Shown here: piece by piece, positions 63,243 through 64,000 of the stretch
Layout: every line of letters starts with the position of its first letter
How positions within the stretch are numbered: position 1 is the stretch's first letter
Assembly: GCA_028285465.1 (NCBI GenBank)
Contig: JANQPD010000092.1
Coordinates: 1 to 64,000 of the forward strand
DNA from: Owenweeksia sp.
GTDB taxonomy: Bacteria; Bacteroidota; Bacteroidia; Flavobacteriales; Schleiferiaceae
Direction of reading: 5' to 3'
DNA: 64,000 bases
The notes under the pieces: generated by a model
The model's database searches: none
What the model was told of the DNA's origin: nothing
The model's input: the letters and a program-made list of their open reading frames with translations, nothing else
Translations under genes and position numbers: made by a program

Positions 63243-64000
63243 GTTACGATCAAAGGTAAACGCACCTCGAACAAACAGGCACTTTGTTTCACTTCTATAT
63301 CTTTTTGCGTAAGGAGCAGGTAGCGCTCGCGCAGGTTTTTAAGCCCTGTCTTCGGAGAGGGAGGGACCTCTTTTTTCAACCACACATTATTTGTAAAGTG
63401 CAATTCCCCTGGTTCGATTACCAGGTGCATGGCCAGGGGGTTCTTTGCGTTGAACCGGTTGTGTTTAAGGGCATTTTCGGCTAGTAGTTGTAAAGAAATA
63501 GGGGGTATCAGTTGGCTTTCTTCTCTTTCTCCGGAGGCGTTCAGTTCAAAACGGATGTCGTCTCCGAAGCGCAATTGCATTAAAAAAACATAGTTCTTCA
63601 GAAACCGAATTTCTTCATTTAGCCATACCAGGTTCCGGTCCTTGCTCTTTAAGATGTACCGGTATACATCGGCCAACTTATCTGCAAAAAGCAAGGCCTT
63701 TTGGGGTTCTTCCTCAATCAGGTAGGTTAGAGTGTTCAACGAGTTAAACATAAAATGCGGGTCAATCTGATTTTTCAGTGCTTCCAGTTCAGATAAAGCG
63801 CGCGCTTTATCCACTCGCGCCATCCGCAGCTGATCACTTTCCCGCTCCCTGATCAAAAAAACCGTTTCATAGCCATGGGTAACAAAGATCACGCAAATCA
63901 CATTGGCCAGGGTAACAAGCTGCACCACCGCCCAATTTATCGGCCACCCGAGGAACAGGTACCAGGCACTGAGCCACCCCACCGTGAGTGGAAAAGTGTA
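63239..64000 (-). CDS. LytS-type sensor histidine kinase (start beyond window)
   Basis: The frame is open to the window edge, showing 253 residues of the C-terminal part. A GTG at 63982 is internal to a membrane-helix stretch (YTFPLTVGWLSAWYLFLGW), so the true start lies outside. The His_kinase motif is NQIDPHFMFNSLNTLTYLI, with the ATPase N-box LLAENALKHNRFN; the G-box is abbreviated. It has at least two membrane helices. It phosphorylates the LytTR regulator encoded in the overlapping gene downstream. Confidence 0.92.
   Translation of the reverse strand, partial: YTFPLTVGWLSAWYLFLGWPINWAVVQLVTLANVICVIFVTHGYETVFLIRERESDQLRMARVDKARALSELEALKNQIDPHFMFNSLNTLTYLIEEEPQKALLFADKLADVYRYILKSKDRNLVWLNEEIRFLKNYVFLMQLRFGDDIRFELNASGEREESQLIPPISLQLLAENALKHNRFNAKNPLAMHLVIEPGELHFTNNVWLKKEVPPSPKTGLKNLRERYLLLTQKDIEVKQSACLFEVRLPLIVT

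Overview
The window looks like a chromosomal segment of a Flavobacteriales-type Bacteroidota. The evidence is the type IX secretion (T9SS) gene sprA beside ruvA, at least six proteins ending in a T9SS type A sorting domain, an alternative complex III / cytochrome oxidase operon, the ftsX-DUF3098-uppP-truB block, and many promoter-like TAnnTTTG boxes (the Bacteroidota -7 element). No rRNA, tRNA, CRISPR array, transposase or prophage was recognised. The chromosome appears ordinary and largely vertical, with several accessory patches of secreted and surface proteins.

Layout. 1-2932 (minus): ruvA and the N-terminal 784 codons of sprA. 3069-13784: a thiol-redox and secretion region. It holds two divergent pairs, each of a small CTD protein (minus) and a large Omp28/thioredoxin-like CTD protein (plus). 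These are followed by a TlpA-like thioredoxin, a DUF6029-type outer-membrane barrel, two tandem Omp28-type lipoproteins and a small barrel. 13766-15744 (minus): ruvB-queG. 15805-18780 (minus): a very large propeller histidine kinase. 18902-30241 (minus): actABCDEF-coxB-ctaD, which carries electrons from menaquinol through alternative complex III to an aa3-type oxidase. 30413-32932 (plus): a SPOR protein, a lipoprotein and an AraC/GyrI-like regulator. 33076-40257 (minus): four tandem paralogous lipoproteins upstream of a 1637-residue secreted esterase/beta-helix protein. 40852-41541 (minus): a GPP34-family protein. 42066-46669 (minus): rimP-nusA-infB. 46749-47429 (minus): a sirtuin. 47608-52780: a stand-alone receiver, a HEAT-repeat membrane protein and a GT2 synthase, facing a conserved SPOR-tailed membrane protein; this is probably an exopolysaccharide module. 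52975-55585 (plus): ftsX, DUF3098, uppP, truB. 55582-59408: small conserved genes and a PNGase F-like CTD protein. 59490-59645: a decayed sigma-factor fragment. 59696-64000: a 4TM holin-like protein, an M1 aminopeptidase lipoprotein, a small lipoprotein, and a LytTR regulator with its LytS-type kinase (cut by the window end).

The most interesting signals are four. First, the duplicated divergent CTD/thioredoxin module next to an outer-membrane barrel whose only two cysteines form a CVGGIC motif; together these could be a surface thiol-redox relay. Second, the four-gene lipoprotein array with conserved ends and AT-rich variable centres. Third, the receiver-HEAT-GT2-SPOR module. Fourth, the composite esterase/beta-helix protein, which has a sharp GC shift. 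Functional links between these genes are inferred from gene order and motifs only.
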